64,000 nt of DNA from Clostridiales bacterium. GTDB taxonomy: Bacteria; Bacillota; Clostridia; Christensenellales; JAISNN01. This document shows, piece after piece, positions 39,410 through 49,124 of this stretch. Below the pieces are notes generated by a model, which was not told the DNA's origin, made no database searches, and saw nothing but the letters and a program-made list of their open reading frames with translations. A program made the position numbers and the translations under genes. The stretch spans positions 1-64,000 of the forward strand of contig JAISOS010000007.1 of assembly GCA_031275485.1 (NCBI GenBank), written 5' to 3'. The stretch's first letter is position 1; each line of letters starts with the position of its first letter.

Positions 39410-40435
39410 CTAACGTTGCACCCTGCCGCTCGCGTCGCCGTTCATAAGGCTTTCGACTTCGCCTTTCGAGGCGATATTAAAGTCTCCCTCCACAGTATGC
39501 TTCAAGCATGACGCGGCGGCGGCGAAATCCACGGCGTACTGAGGATGCATTTTATTGATTAACGAATAAATAAGCCCGGCTGTAAAGCTGTCGCCGGCCC
39601 CCACTCTGTCCACTATGCCGACGAGATATTCTTTTGAGCGGAAACCTCCCTCGGCCGTAGTCAAAACCCCCGCCCAACGGTTGACCGACGCGGAAACGCT
39701 GCCGCGCAGGGTAAAGGCCGTCGCTTTCAGATTACGGAACTTATCCGTCAAAACCTCCGCCAAAGCCGAATAGCCTGCGGCGTCGATAACTCCCGCGTCG
39801 ATATCCGATCCTTGCGCCTCCAATCCGAAAACCTCTTTGCATTCCTCCTCGTTGGAAATCAAAACGTCCGAATAGCCTATAAGCTCCGACATAACCTCTC
39901 CCGCCTTTTGTTTGCTCCAAAGCTTTTTTCGGTAATTTAGGTCGCACGACACGGTAACGCGCCGCTTTTTCGCCTCTTTCAGCAGCGCGAGAAGCGTATC
40001 TAATACGTTTTGAGAGAGCGCGGCGGTTATGCCCGAAAAATGAAACCATTCGACGCCGGAAAAGAGCGCGTTAAAATCGATTTCATTAGACGATATTTCG
40101 TTTATACTCGAATTTTTCCTGTCGTATATAATTCTGCCGGGACGCTGCGACGCTCCCTTTTCGCTGAAATATAAGCCTAGGCGCCCGCCGCCGCGAATAA
40201 TAAACCGCGTATCCACGCCGCGTTTCTTAAGCTCCGCGATACAAGCGTCGCCGAGCGCGTTCTCGGGGAGCTTTGTCAAAAACGCCGCGTCCTCGCCGAA
40301 GCCCGTTAGGGAAACCGCGACGTTAGCCTCGCCGCCGCCGAAACAGCTCTCGTACAAATCGGCCTGAAAAAACCGCTTATAGCCTACCGGCTGCAATCGC
40401 ATCATTATTTCTCCGAAAGTCAAAATTCTGCCCAT
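39410..40435 (-). CDS. kdgK: 2-dehydro-3-deoxygluconokinase (PfkB family)
   Basis: MGRILTFGEIMMRLQPVGYKRFFQADLYESCFGGGEANVAVSLTGFGEDAAFLTKLPENALGDACIAELKKRGVDT; VDRVGAGDSFTAGLIYSL. Confidence 0.93.
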   Translation of the reverse strand: MGRILTFGEIMMRLQPVGYKRFFQADLYESCFGGGEANVAVSLTGFGEDAAFLTKLPENALGDACIAELKKRGVDTRFIIRGGGRLGLYFSEKGASQRPGRIIYDRKNSSINEISSNEIDFNALFSGVEWFHFSGITAALSQNVLDTLLALLKEAKKRRVTVSCDLNYRKKLWSKQKAGEVMSELIGYSDVLISNEEECKEVFGLEAQGSDIDAGVIDAAGYSALAEVLTDKFRNLKATAFTLRGSVSASVNRWAGVLTTAEGGFRSKEYLVGIVDRVGAGDSFTAGLIYSLINKMHPQYAVDFAAAASCLKHTVEGDFNIASKGEVESLMNGDASGRVQR

Positions 40436-40525
40436 ACGTTCCCGTCCCCTCCCGCCGTTTGAAATTACGCTAAGCCTGCGGCGCGATACGCGTCCCCTAT
40501 ATGCGCCCCGACCGTTCGGCTTTTT

Positions 40526-40705
40526 ACGCGTTTTTATATTCGTTTTACGCCGCCTCGAACGCTCGGCTTTTCATAGCTCTTTTGCGGCGTGTTTTTATAA
40601 ACGTTTTTAACGTTAGCTCTTTATGCGTTTCGTATGCGTTTCACGCTTGATTTTCACGCGTTTTTACATTCGTTTTACGCGCCTCGAACGCTCGGCTTCT
40701 CATAT
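40526..40705. repeat. ~50-bp imperfect direct repeat (period 130 bp) between kdgK and kdgA
   Basis: acgcgtttttatattcgttttacgccgcctcgaacgctcggcttttcata (40526) and acgcgtttttacattcgttttacgc-gcctcgaacgctcggcttctcata (40656). Confidence 0.8.
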
Positions 40706-40709
40706 GTTT

Positions 40710-41441
40710 TTACGCGCGCTTTTTTATTCCGGCGGCAGTTATTTTTTTAATCCATTTTTCCGCGTCGGAGGATGCGGTTAGATTGCTTCCCGCGCCGCAT
40801 GCCGACGCGCCCGCAGCGAACCAATCGTCGAGATTGCGCAGGCTCACGCCGCCCGTAACCATGAATTTGACGTTCGGAAACGGCGCTCTCAACGCTTTCA
40901 AGACGGCGATGTCCGCCGGAAACAATTTCACAAAATCCGCGCCGTATTCAAGTACGGAAAGTAGCTCCGTCGCCGTGGCTATTCCGGGAAATACGGCGGC
41001 TGAATAGCGGTTGCAAAGCTTGACGACCTCCGCGCTTGCCGCGGGCGATACGACAAATTCCGCTCCCGCGAGAATCGCCGCCCTCGCGGTTTCGGCGTCC
41101 AAAACCGTGCCCGCGCCCACGATAACGCCGCCGTTATCCGTGCCGCAACCATTATCCGCAACGGTATTGTTCGCCTTATCGATACGGCTAACTATACCGA
41201 GCCTTTCCGCTCCGCCGCCGCAATTATTAACTTCGACATCGTCACGCGCGCCGCAATTATAGCGCGTCCGCAATTCCTTTATAACGTCGTCCGCGCCGCG
41301 AACCGTAAAAGTTACCTCCAAAATTCTCACGCCGCCGAGAACCAGTCTGTCGGCGGTTTTCAAGACGTCGTCCTTGCCGCCCCTTAATACCGCCGCCAAT
41401 TTATTTTTTTCAAAGTATTCGTAGACGCTTGCGCGGTTCAT
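40710..41441 (-). CDS. kdgA: 2-dehydro-3-deoxyphosphogluconate (KDPG) aldolase with internal insertion
   Basis: KNKLAAVLRGGKDDVLKTADRLVLGGVRILEVTFTVRGADDVIKEL ... VIVGAGTVLDAETARAAILAGAEFVVSPAA ... VFPGIATATELLSVLEYGADFVKLFPADI ... FMVTGGVSLRNLDDWFAAGASACGAGSNL. Confidence 0.93.
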   Translation of the reverse strand: MNRASVYEYFEKNKLAAVLRGGKDDVLKTADRLVLGGVRILEVTFTVRGADDVIKELRTRYNCGARDDVEVNNCGGGAERLGIVSRIDKANNTVADNGCGTDNGGVIVGAGTVLDAETARAAILAGAEFVVSPAASAEVVKLCNRYSAAVFPGIATATELLSVLEYGADFVKLFPADIAVLKALRAPFPNVKFMVTGGVSLRNLDDWFAAGASACGAGSNLTASSDAEKWIKKITAAGIKKRA

Positions 41442-41946
41442 ACTGCTCCTCCGTATATCGGCGTTTGCCTAAATTTCCAAAACCGCTATTTAGAGCCGCC
41501 GTATTTTATATTCGGCATTATTTTTATCCGTCATAAAATTCCGGCGAATTCCGGTGCGGATTCTCTCCGTTAATCGCGGAATTTTTCAAACACGATACGC
41601 CGAAAAATTGCTCCGGCGATTTTCTTAATAAACGTAAACCCGCTTACATTAAAAACGCGGAATTTACGTAATTTGCGAAAGATTTTTGCGGCTGTTAAGA
41701 GGGTTTTTTGCCGTATCGCCGCCGCAGTTTTGAAAAACCGGCGCAAAAGAACCGCGAATACCGGCGTTTTAAGCCGCGAATACAAGGTTTTACTTATTAT
41801 ATATTTTTTCGGCGCGGAAATCAATAGTTTTTTTAAAAAAAAATATGGACAAAACGGATATTTAATGATATAATATCTCCGTAAAGAATGAAAACGACGG
41901 GTATTCGGAAATTTTACGTTTTTATTCGCAGAAGGAAAACCGCAGT

Positions 41947-42687
41947 ATGGCGTCGCTTACATATATTGGAAAACAAGCCAAAACCTATCTTATTTCGATG
42001 CATAAGCATACGGATTTGGAAATAATTTATTGCACGCAGGGCGACGGCGCGCTGAAATTCGCGGACGGCGCGGTGTTGGATTACGTTCCGGGCGACATTT
42101 TGATTATTCCGCCCGAAACGCCGCATATGAATTTTTCAGACACGGGATTCAAAAATATTCATTTAAAAATCACCGATCTTATTCCGCCCTACAAAAACCG
42201 CGCCAAAATACACGACGCGGACGGAATTGTCAAGCAGCTCTTGAAACAGCTGATTTTGGTTTCCGTTTCGGAGATGAAAAACAAAAACGCCGTCGTACAA
42301 AACTATATCGAACTGCTTTTAAACCTGCTTGCGGGACTTGCCGACGCGGAATACTATTCGGAATACGTGGAAAAAATCAAAAATAAGCTGATTGAAAATT
42401 TCGGCGACTGCTACTTCGACGTCGCCGAATATCTGGAAACTCTGCCGCACAGCCCCGAATATCTGCGCAAGCTGTTCATCAAGGAAACGGGCGTTTCCCC
42501 GATAAAATTCTTAACGAAAATACGTCTGGAAAACGCCAAAAAGCTTCTCAACTCGGCGGCGAGCGACTCGAACCGCCTCAAAATTAAGGAAATTGCCGAG
42601 ATGTGCGGCTTTTCCGATCCGTTATACTTCTCGCGTACATATAAGAAATACTACGGAATCCCGCCCGGCGGCTTTTTAAAATCTTAA
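41947..42687 (+). CDS. AraC family transcriptional regulator (cupin + HTH_18)
   Basis: N-terminal cupin HKHTDLEIIYCTQGDGALKFADGAVLDYVPGDILIIPPETPH; C-terminal SPEYLRKLFIKETGVSPIKFLTKIRLENAKKLL...IKEIAEMCGFSDPLYFSRTYKKYYGIPPGGF. Confidence 0.93.
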   Translation: MASLTYIGKQAKTYLISMHKHTDLEIIYCTQGDGALKFADGAVLDYVPGDILIIPPETPHMNFSDTGFKNIHLKITDLIPPYKNRAKIHDADGIVKQLLKQLILVSVSEMKNKNAVVQNYIELLLNLLAGLADAEYYSEYVEKIKNKLIENFGDCYFDVAEYLETLPHSPEYLRKLFIKETGVSPIKFLTKIRLENAKKLLNSAASDSNRLKIKEIAEMCGFSDPLYFSRTYKKYYGIPPGGFLKS

Positions 42688-42839
42688 ACGCAAGAGCCCG
42701 TCAGAAAAGTCAAAGACGGCTGAAGATTCCAAACCGCTTCCGTCTTTTCATTGCCGCGAAAAAAAATTTCCCGTTAAAAAATATCTCGATCGGCTTCGAA
42801 ACGGACGGCAACAAAATATCCGCAAAAACGCTTTTTTAT

Positions 42840-43151
42840 TCAAAGGCTTGTCTTTTCGGCGTCGGGTAAAAAGATTATCTGTCCGAAAAAAATCTCGTTT
42901 ATTCCGCCGTTCAATTCGCTTATCAGGCGCGGTTCTATACCGTGTTTTTTCGCGACGGATTCTATCGTGTCGAAAGGTTCGGCATAATAGATTTTTCCGG
43001 GATTTCTGCGCACCAAAAGTCGCATCCCGCAAAAAACCGCGTCCTCCGAAAGACCGTTGTCGTTCAGTATCACGGCGGCGGGAATATTTTCGGACGCCGC
43101 TATATCCTTAATCGTTTCGCCGTTTTCCACTCTTCTAACCTTATATTCCAT
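42840..43151 (-). CDS. Tandem LysM domain protein
   Basis: MEYKVRRVENGETIKDIAASENIPAAVILNDNGLSEDAVFCGMRLLV and IYYAEPFDTIESVAKKHGIEPRLISELNGGINEIFFGQIIFLP. Confidence 0.85.
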   Translation of the reverse strand: MEYKVRRVENGETIKDIAASENIPAAVILNDNGLSEDAVFCGMRLLVRRNPGKIYYAEPFDTIESVAKKHGIEPRLISELNGGINEIFFGQIIFLPDAEKTSL

Positions 43152-43701
43152 CGAAAGCCTCCTTATAAGCCTCACTTTTAGGAATATTATTCCGTAAAAC
43201 CCCGTTTGTTCGTGAATATTTTACCGCCTTAAATACTCTGTAAAAGCGTTTGTCGGGAGTATTACGACGCTAAGAATACCCGATTTATTAGGGTTATTAT
43301 GACGCGAAGAATATCTCTTTTTTAATAGACCTTTTTTGAAACCGTGCCGACGGTATCTTTTACGTGCCGCCACGCCGTTTTTTTACTAACATGACGGGAA
43401 ATACGCGCCGTCAAAAAATGACGTGGCGGTGCTCGAAAACCGCCTAAAAGCTATTCGCCGTCAAGTCTAAAAGATCTCTAATTATTAATACCTCTCAAAA
43501 TACCCCTTTTGCTCAAAGTATCGTACCGCCAAAAATATCCCGTCTCTAATTAAATATGATTACGCCTCGAAAACGCCCCGCTACTCGGCGTAATATATTA
43601 TATCTTTCAAAGCCTTTCGTTATTCTGAATTTCATGCATTTTATTCCGTCGTTTTTTTTAATTCTAACAAGAAAACGCTCCGTGCGGCATAAGATATTCC
43701 T

Positions 43702-45354
43702 ATGAATATAAATAAGACCGCGCGCACAAAAAGCGCGCCCGCCGTATTCAAGGCAGTCGCCTTAGTCAGCATAATTTCGATAATCACGCGGATTTTTTCT
43801 TTCGTATTCAAGATATACCTCTCCCGCGCTTACGGCGCGGAGGCGGTCGGGCTTTACCAAACGGGCATTTCCGTATTTTTTCTGTTCGCGGCGCTGTCCG
43901 CGTCGGGCTTGCCCCTCGTCGTGTCGCGGAAGGTCGCGGAATTTTGCGGCGACAAAACGAAAGAATTTTCGCTCGTAAGCTCGGCCATGCTGCTGGGATT
44001 GTCGGTATGCGTGTTTTTGATCGCGGCGTTCGCGCTCTTTCCCGCTCTGTTCAACCTCCTGTTCACGGATAAGCGCGTCGTACCGATTTTCAGGATTATG
44101 CTACCCGCGCTCTTTTCCACTACCGTATACTGCATAATACGCGGCTGGTTCTGGGGCAAGAAAAACTTCCTAGTATTCGGCTTCACGGAACTTTTGGAGG
44201 AAATTTTCCGCATAATTTTCTCCGTGCTTTTGGCGGGCGGAATGATCGCGTCGATAAGCGGCGCGACAGGCATCGCCGCCGCCTTTCTCATATCCGACGC
44301 GGCGTCCGCGATAACGCTTTTCGCGCTGTATTTCGCACGCGGCGGTAAATTCGTCCGTCCGAAAGACATAAAAGCCGCCGCAAAAAGCGCGCTCCCCGTT
44401 ACGGCGATGCGCGTGTTCGGCAATATCATAGGCTCGCTGTCCGCAATAATAATCCCGGCGCGTCTCGTAGCCGCCGGAATGGACACGGGCGAAGCGACGG
44501 CCGAATTCGGCAGAGTTTCTGGAATGGCGATTCCGCTTCTACTCGCGCCGCTCGCCGTAATCGGCTCTATCGCGGTAGTGCTGATACCCGAACTCGCGTC
44601 CGATTCCGCCGCCGACAACACGGCGGTTTTGAATGAAAAAATAAACAAGGCGCTGACGGCCTCGATTCTCATTTCGGGCATATTTTTGTCGGTCTATCTC
44701 CCGTTCGGACGCGAGGTCGGCACACTGCTCTACAACGACGCGGGCGCGGGTCTTTACCTCCGCTACGCCGCACTTTTGATGCTCCCCATCGGCGTAAATC
44801 AAATAAGCGCAACGGTGCTGAATTCCGTAGGCAAAGAGGGCGGCGGCTTCGTCAATTTCGTCATCGGCACGGCGGTTATGATCGTCCTCATAGTCATACT
44901 CCCCCAATACATCGGCATATACGCCGTCGCCGTAGGAACGGGCGCGTGCTATATCGTCACGAGCGCGCTGAATATTCGCCTGCTCAAAAAAAAGACGGGT
45001 ATGCGCCCGACCTTTTTTAAGCCCCTAATATTGGTTTTGGCGTTTTCCGGACCTTGCTCCTTTATCGCCGTATGGCTTAGGAACATCGCGGCAAGCCGCA
45101 TCCCCGAAACCGCCGCGCTGTTTCTGTGCATAGCCGCAGCGGCGACGCTCTATCTCCTATTCCTATGGTGTTTCGACCTCGCGGACATCAGCCGATTTAT
45201 GATCGTAAAAAGAAAAAAGCCCCGCGTCAAACCCGCTTTAAAGCCGAACGCCCGCTCCGCAAATACGCAACCGGAAAATGCGCAATTTGCGAAAAAACAA
45301 CAAATAAACGCCAAATACGCAAACGCGCAATCCATATTGAATTTAAACAGATAA
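43702..45354 (+). CDS. spoVB: SpoVB-like polysaccharide/lipid flippase (MATE/MVF superfamily)
   Basis: ALVSIISIITRIFSFVFKIYLSRAYGAEAVGLYQTGISVFFLFAALSASGLPLVVSRKVAE; GRVSGMAIPLLLAPLAVIGSIAVVLIPELA; ~14 TM segments. Confidence 0.88.
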   Translation: MNINKTARTKSAPAVFKAVALVSIISIITRIFSFVFKIYLSRAYGAEAVGLYQTGISVFFLFAALSASGLPLVVSRKVAEFCGDKTKEFSLVSSAMLLGLSVCVFLIAAFALFPALFNLLFTDKRVVPIFRIMLPALFSTTVYCIIRGWFWGKKNFLVFGFTELLEEIFRIIFSVLLAGGMIASISGATGIAAAFLISDAASAITLFALYFARGGKFVRPKDIKAAAKSALPVTAMRVFGNIIGSLSAIIIPARLVAAGMDTGEATAEFGRVSGMAIPLLLAPLAVIGSIAVVLIPELASDSAADNTAVLNEKINKALTASILISGIFLSVYLPFGREVGTLLYNDAGAGLYLRYAALLMLPIGVNQISATVLNSVGKEGGGFVNFVIGTAVMIVLIVILPQYIGIYAVAVGTGACYIVTSALNIRLLKKKTGMRPTFFKPLILVLAFSGPCSFIAVWLRNIAASRIPETAALFLCIAAAATLYLLFLWCFDLADISRFMIVKRKKPRVKPALKPNARSANTQPENAQFAKKQQINAKYANAQSILNLNR

Positions 45355-45450
45355 AAAACAGTTCTCAAGCCGTGAACACACAATTTGCGAAAAAACAATA
45401 AACGAACGTCAAGCGCGGAAACGCCGCCCGTCTTGAATTTAAATATAACA
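45283..45450. repeat. Degenerate ~98-bp tandem duplication spanning the spoVB-like 3' end and downstream
   Basis: caatttgcgaaaaaacaa at 45283 and 45381, each followed by ..acgcc/acgtcaa...gcgcaa/gcggaa...ttgaatttaaa. Confidence 0.7.
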
Positions 45451-45644
45451 ACAAAGCAAACGCGTAAGATAGATTTAAACTTCTTCGCTACCATGCGGTT
45501 CATATAGATTACGGATGATTTTTGTGCGAAACAGAATGCTCGCGGCGACTCCTAAAGAGTACGCGAAAAAAACGGCAAGTCTCCGTATAAAATAAAAAGC
45601 GATAAAATATACGGCCGACGCAGTTCAAAAAAAATCTATGATTT

Positions 45645-45908
45645 CTATTTTTTATATTTCGCGCTTTTATCCGTCGCTCCGCGTCCGAGCGATTTCATTT
45701 CCGCCGAAAAATCGGGCGCGGTATACGCCGGATAGCCCGGATTATCCGCCGTATAGTCCGACGCGTATTTCGGAGCCGCATCTGCGGCGACGCGCGACAG
45801 CGCGTCTATGGAATAAGCGACATGGTCACTTCTCTTCGGTTTTTTCGCCGCATTCGCAACCGCCGCGTTTTTCGCCGCCACATTAAGGACCCCGTTGATC
45901 GAAGCCAA
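45645..45908 (-). CDS. Hypothetical small protein
   Basis: 87-aa ORF starting at TTG; no convincing RBS or domain. Confidence 0.3.
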   Translation of the reverse strand: MASINGVLNVAAKNAAVANAAKKPKRSDHVAYSIDALSRVAADAAPKYASDYTADNPGYPAYTAPDFSAEMKSLGRGATDKSAKYKK

Positions 45909-46085
45909 TGTGCGCGAAAATAAATAATACTCTCATCTTACATTTCTCCCAACAATAGTAATTTCGTTGCGATTATGAAATAATTGTCTAGTTGCAATGA
46001 GACTAAAATTTTCCTGAAACAATCCAAATAACCCTCATTCGGGTTTATGTGAGTGTATGAATTTTCCATGCCTTGTGTCGTCCCT

Positions 46086-47183
46086 CTATTTTTTATAGCC
46101 CTTTGCATTGTCCCGCAGTTCTTTCTCGGCGAGAAGTATCTGCTTTTCCGCCTCTAACTCGCGTATAAGCTCCGCCTCGGTGGGAAGCGTCAGCTTGTAT
46201 TTGCTTGCGAAAATCTGCGAATTCCCGCCCTCGGGGAAAGTATATTTTACCACGCTTTCGCTCTTATCGGAGCAAAGAATAATCCCTATCGGCGGGTTGT
46301 CGCCCTCGTTCGTTTTCTCCCGCGTGTAGTAGTTGACGTACATCTGCATTTGCCCTATATCTTGGTGCGTGAGGTCGCCCGTTTTTAGGTCGATAAGCAC
46401 GAAGCACTTCAAAATGTAATTATAGAAAACGAGGTCTATATAAAAATGCCGTCCGTCAAAGGTTATTCGCTTCTGCCGCGATTCAAACGTAAACCCTCGT
46501 CCGAGTTCAAGCAAGAACTTTTGTATGTGATTTATGAGTGCCTGTTCAAGGTCGCTTTCTAAGTATTGGTTTCCTTGCGACAACCCTAAAAACTCTAAAA
46601 CGTACGGGTCCTTTATCGTGTCAAGCGGCGTTTTGTCCGGCTCCTTGGCGAGTATATCACCCTTTGCCGCCTCACGCCCGCCCTCACGGCTTGACAACAC
46701 CCGCTCGTAACAAAAGCTGTTTATCTGCCGTTCTAACTGCCGCGTGCTCCAGTTGCCCGCCGTCGTTTCCTCTAAATAATATTGCCGTGCCCGCTCGTTT
46801 TCGACGCGCATTATTAGGCGGTAATGCGTCCAAGTCAATTCGGTACGCAGTGCGTTCCGATTCTCAAACGCAATATAAAACTGCCGCATAAACCGCAGGT
46901 TTCGCTCGTCAAAGCCTTTTCCGTATTCGGCGGTAAGCTCCTTTGCAAGCCCCGTAATCAATCCGTCACCGTAATCTGCGCGTTCTGCGCCGCCCTGCTT
47001 TTCGACTATCAAACGCCCGATATTCCAGTACGCCTCGACCATAGCAAAATTGACGGCGGCGTATGCTTTGCCTCTCGCCGAATTGAGTATACTGCGGACG
47101 CTCTCGAAAAGTTCTTTATCAAGAACAACTCCTGTTCCGCCGCTTGTTGCGGGCGTTTTTGCGTCGCCGCTTTTCTTTGCCAT
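46086..47183 (-). CDS. DUF1016 / PDDEXK nuclease domain protein (YhcG-like)
   Basis: VRSILNSARGKAYAAVNFAMVEAYWNIGRLIVEKQGG...YGKGFDERNLRFMRQFYIAF...LTWTHYRLIMRVENERARQYYLEE...RGFTFESRQKRITFDGRHFYIDLVFYNYILKCFVLIDLKTGDLTHQDIGQMQMYVNYYTRE. Confidence 0.92.
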   Translation of the reverse strand: MAKKSGDAKTPATSGGTGVVLDKELFESVRSILNSARGKAYAAVNFAMVEAYWNIGRLIVEKQGGAERADYGDGLITGLAKELTAEYGKGFDERNLRFMRQFYIAFENRNALRTELTWTHYRLIMRVENERARQYYLEETTAGNWSTRQLERQINSFCYERVLSSREGGREAAKGDILAKEPDKTPLDTIKDPYVLEFLGLSQGNQYLESDLEQALINHIQKFLLELGRGFTFESRQKRITFDGRHFYIDLVFYNYILKCFVLIDLKTGDLTHQDIGQMQMYVNYYTREKTNEGDNPPIGIILCSDKSESVVKYTFPEGGNSQIFASKYKLTLPTEAELIRELEAEKQILLAEKELRDNAKGYKK

Positions 47184-47184
47184 G

Positions 47185-47419
47185 TTATTCTCCTTTTTTG
47201 TCGCCCGTCGCGCTCGGCGTGTCGGGAAATATGTCCATGATGTCTGCGACGTTGCAATCCAAAACGCCGCAAATCCTCACGAGAATGTCCGTCTGCAAGT
47301 TGTCGCCTCTATTGAGCTTTGAAACCGTCTACGCGCTCAATTGGGCGGCAACCATAAGGTCGCGCTTCTTCAATATCCTTATCAATAAGTAACTTCCAAA
47401 GTTTTTTATAACTAACCAT
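47185..47419 (-). pseudogene. XRE-family HTH regulator, broken by a frameshift and an in-frame stop
   Basis: Minus: MVSYKKLWKLLIDKDI then (frame shift by one extra G) KKRDLMVAAQLSA*TVSKLNRGDNLQTDILVRICGVLDCNVADIMDIFPDTPSATGDKKGE; the TAG falls inside the HTH. Confidence 0.82.
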
Positions 47420-47663
47420 TTCACGCCTCCAAATGCGTTTTACTCTATTATATCACAAAATCATTAAATATGCAAGCAAAAGTTGCGCAAGTGCGAAATT
47501 TATTTGCTCTCTTTCGCAAGAAAGCCCGACAAATGCCCGCACGCGCCTATCGGTTGTTTGTTTCGAGTATTTGCTTGACCTGTTTGTAAAATCGAACGTG
47601 GCGCAAATGGTGGCGTTGTGGCGCGCCCTGCCGCCACATTGCGCTTATCTGTTCTTGACTCAT

Positions 47664-49111
47664 TTATTCCTTGTAGATGTTAAGCCACTTTTTTATTTGG
47701 TTTACTTTTGCGTCTGCCGTGTCTTTGCTCCCTGGCGAATTAGATAATTGAAAGTTGTGGCTGAACGACTTATATTTGCCCTCACTATGTCCTGCGGTAC
47801 TACGGTCAATAGTCCATCCGATTTCCCTTAATTGACTTTCAGCGGAAGCGTTTATTTCGGGGCTTGCTTTCAAAATCCTTTTTATCTTTTCAAAGAGTGC
47901 TTTCCCCTCGCCGTTTAGAGGATTTGCCTCAATCAGAGCGTCCGAGACTTCTGCCGCCCTTGTGCCGTCAGACGAACTCTTTCGGTAAAGCATTAGTGCC
48001 GAAACGACAACATCGTATTGCTCTGCGTCAAAGAACTTTTTTATGCTCGCTTCCGCTATCAGTTTATCTCTGCAATCCGGCTCCTTTTCTAATGCCGCCG
48101 TTAAAGTTTCGCACCGCGAGGTCAATGTCCGATTCGCTTGCTTTAACGCCTCAATCTCTTTGCGTAAAATCGCGTTGTCGCTTTGTAACTTGTCCATATC
48201 GGACGCGAGAATATCAAGACACTTGTCGACCTCCGCCTTTGCCGTTTCCTGCTCAATTTTCTTGTGCGCTATGCGCTCCCATTCGAGAACATCTAACGTG
48301 CCCGCGTGCTCCGCCGCTTCAAGCTGTTGCGTTCGTAAATTCCTTACCTCGTCAAATACTTTCGTTTCAAACGCCGACTGATTATCGCCCGTATTTCGTA
48401 ACGATTTTGGAAATTGCATTGCGCCGCTATATACCCCGATATAGCCGTTATATGGAAATTTCCGCCGATTTTGTTTCTCAATTCAACTGATACAGTGTTG
48501 TTTGCTTCTTCTACGACGTGAGCTATCCCGCATAAGTCCTTTGCCATCTCCGTCGTGTTTATCTCATGACCCATACTGTCTATAATCGTGCTCACGTATA
48601 TCACGGGCAACCTGCAGGTCTCCTCGCCTTTTATAAGCCGTGCTATGTAATCGAGATTGTTCAAATCCGCAACTATCGGTTGACTGCCTATCTTAAACGC
48701 TCCGTCGCCCTCAAACAGCCCCGCCTCCGCCAACGCCTGAATTATGCCTGTTCGCATTTGCCGCCGTTGGGTGCTATAACCTACGCCGTACAATGAAGAC
48801 GTCGCTATATCAACCCGAACCGTCTTTTTGTCGCCGCATTCTCTGTATATAACGTCGGTTGTCCATTGCATGGCGGAACTGACCCGCGCCTCATAGCGTA
48901 TGCCTAAGGTCAGCGTGTTATCGTCCTTAACGCATAGGCGCGTTAGGGTATTGTCACCGATATCCCGCGTGAAGTCTTGTCCCGTGTCAAGGTCGTTTAG
49001 TGCTTCCGCCGCTTTCGCGTCGCCGCTCTTTATCCAACGCAAGACTGCGACTGTAACCGCTTCCGCCGTTACAATCGCCCTCGCGGGCAATGCTGTCGTA
49101 AGTACTTTCAT
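47664..49111 (-). pseudogene. Large coiled-coil protein of unknown function split by a single-base frameshift (ORFs 48344-49111 and 47664-48419)
   Basis: ORF 1 loses sense at ...SVELRNKIGG|NFHITAISG; restoring one A in GGAAA(A)TTTCC (~48458-48462) gives ...NKIGGKFPYNGYIGVYSGAMQFPKSLRNTGDNQSAFETKVFDEVRNL, continuing into ORF 2. Confidence 0.78.
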
Positions 49112-49124
49112 TTTGTACTCTCCT

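Noticed and set aside
42748-43032. 94-aa minus ORF overlapping the LysM gene
   Set aside because: Overlaps the well-supported LysM frame; Arg-rich out-of-frame translation.
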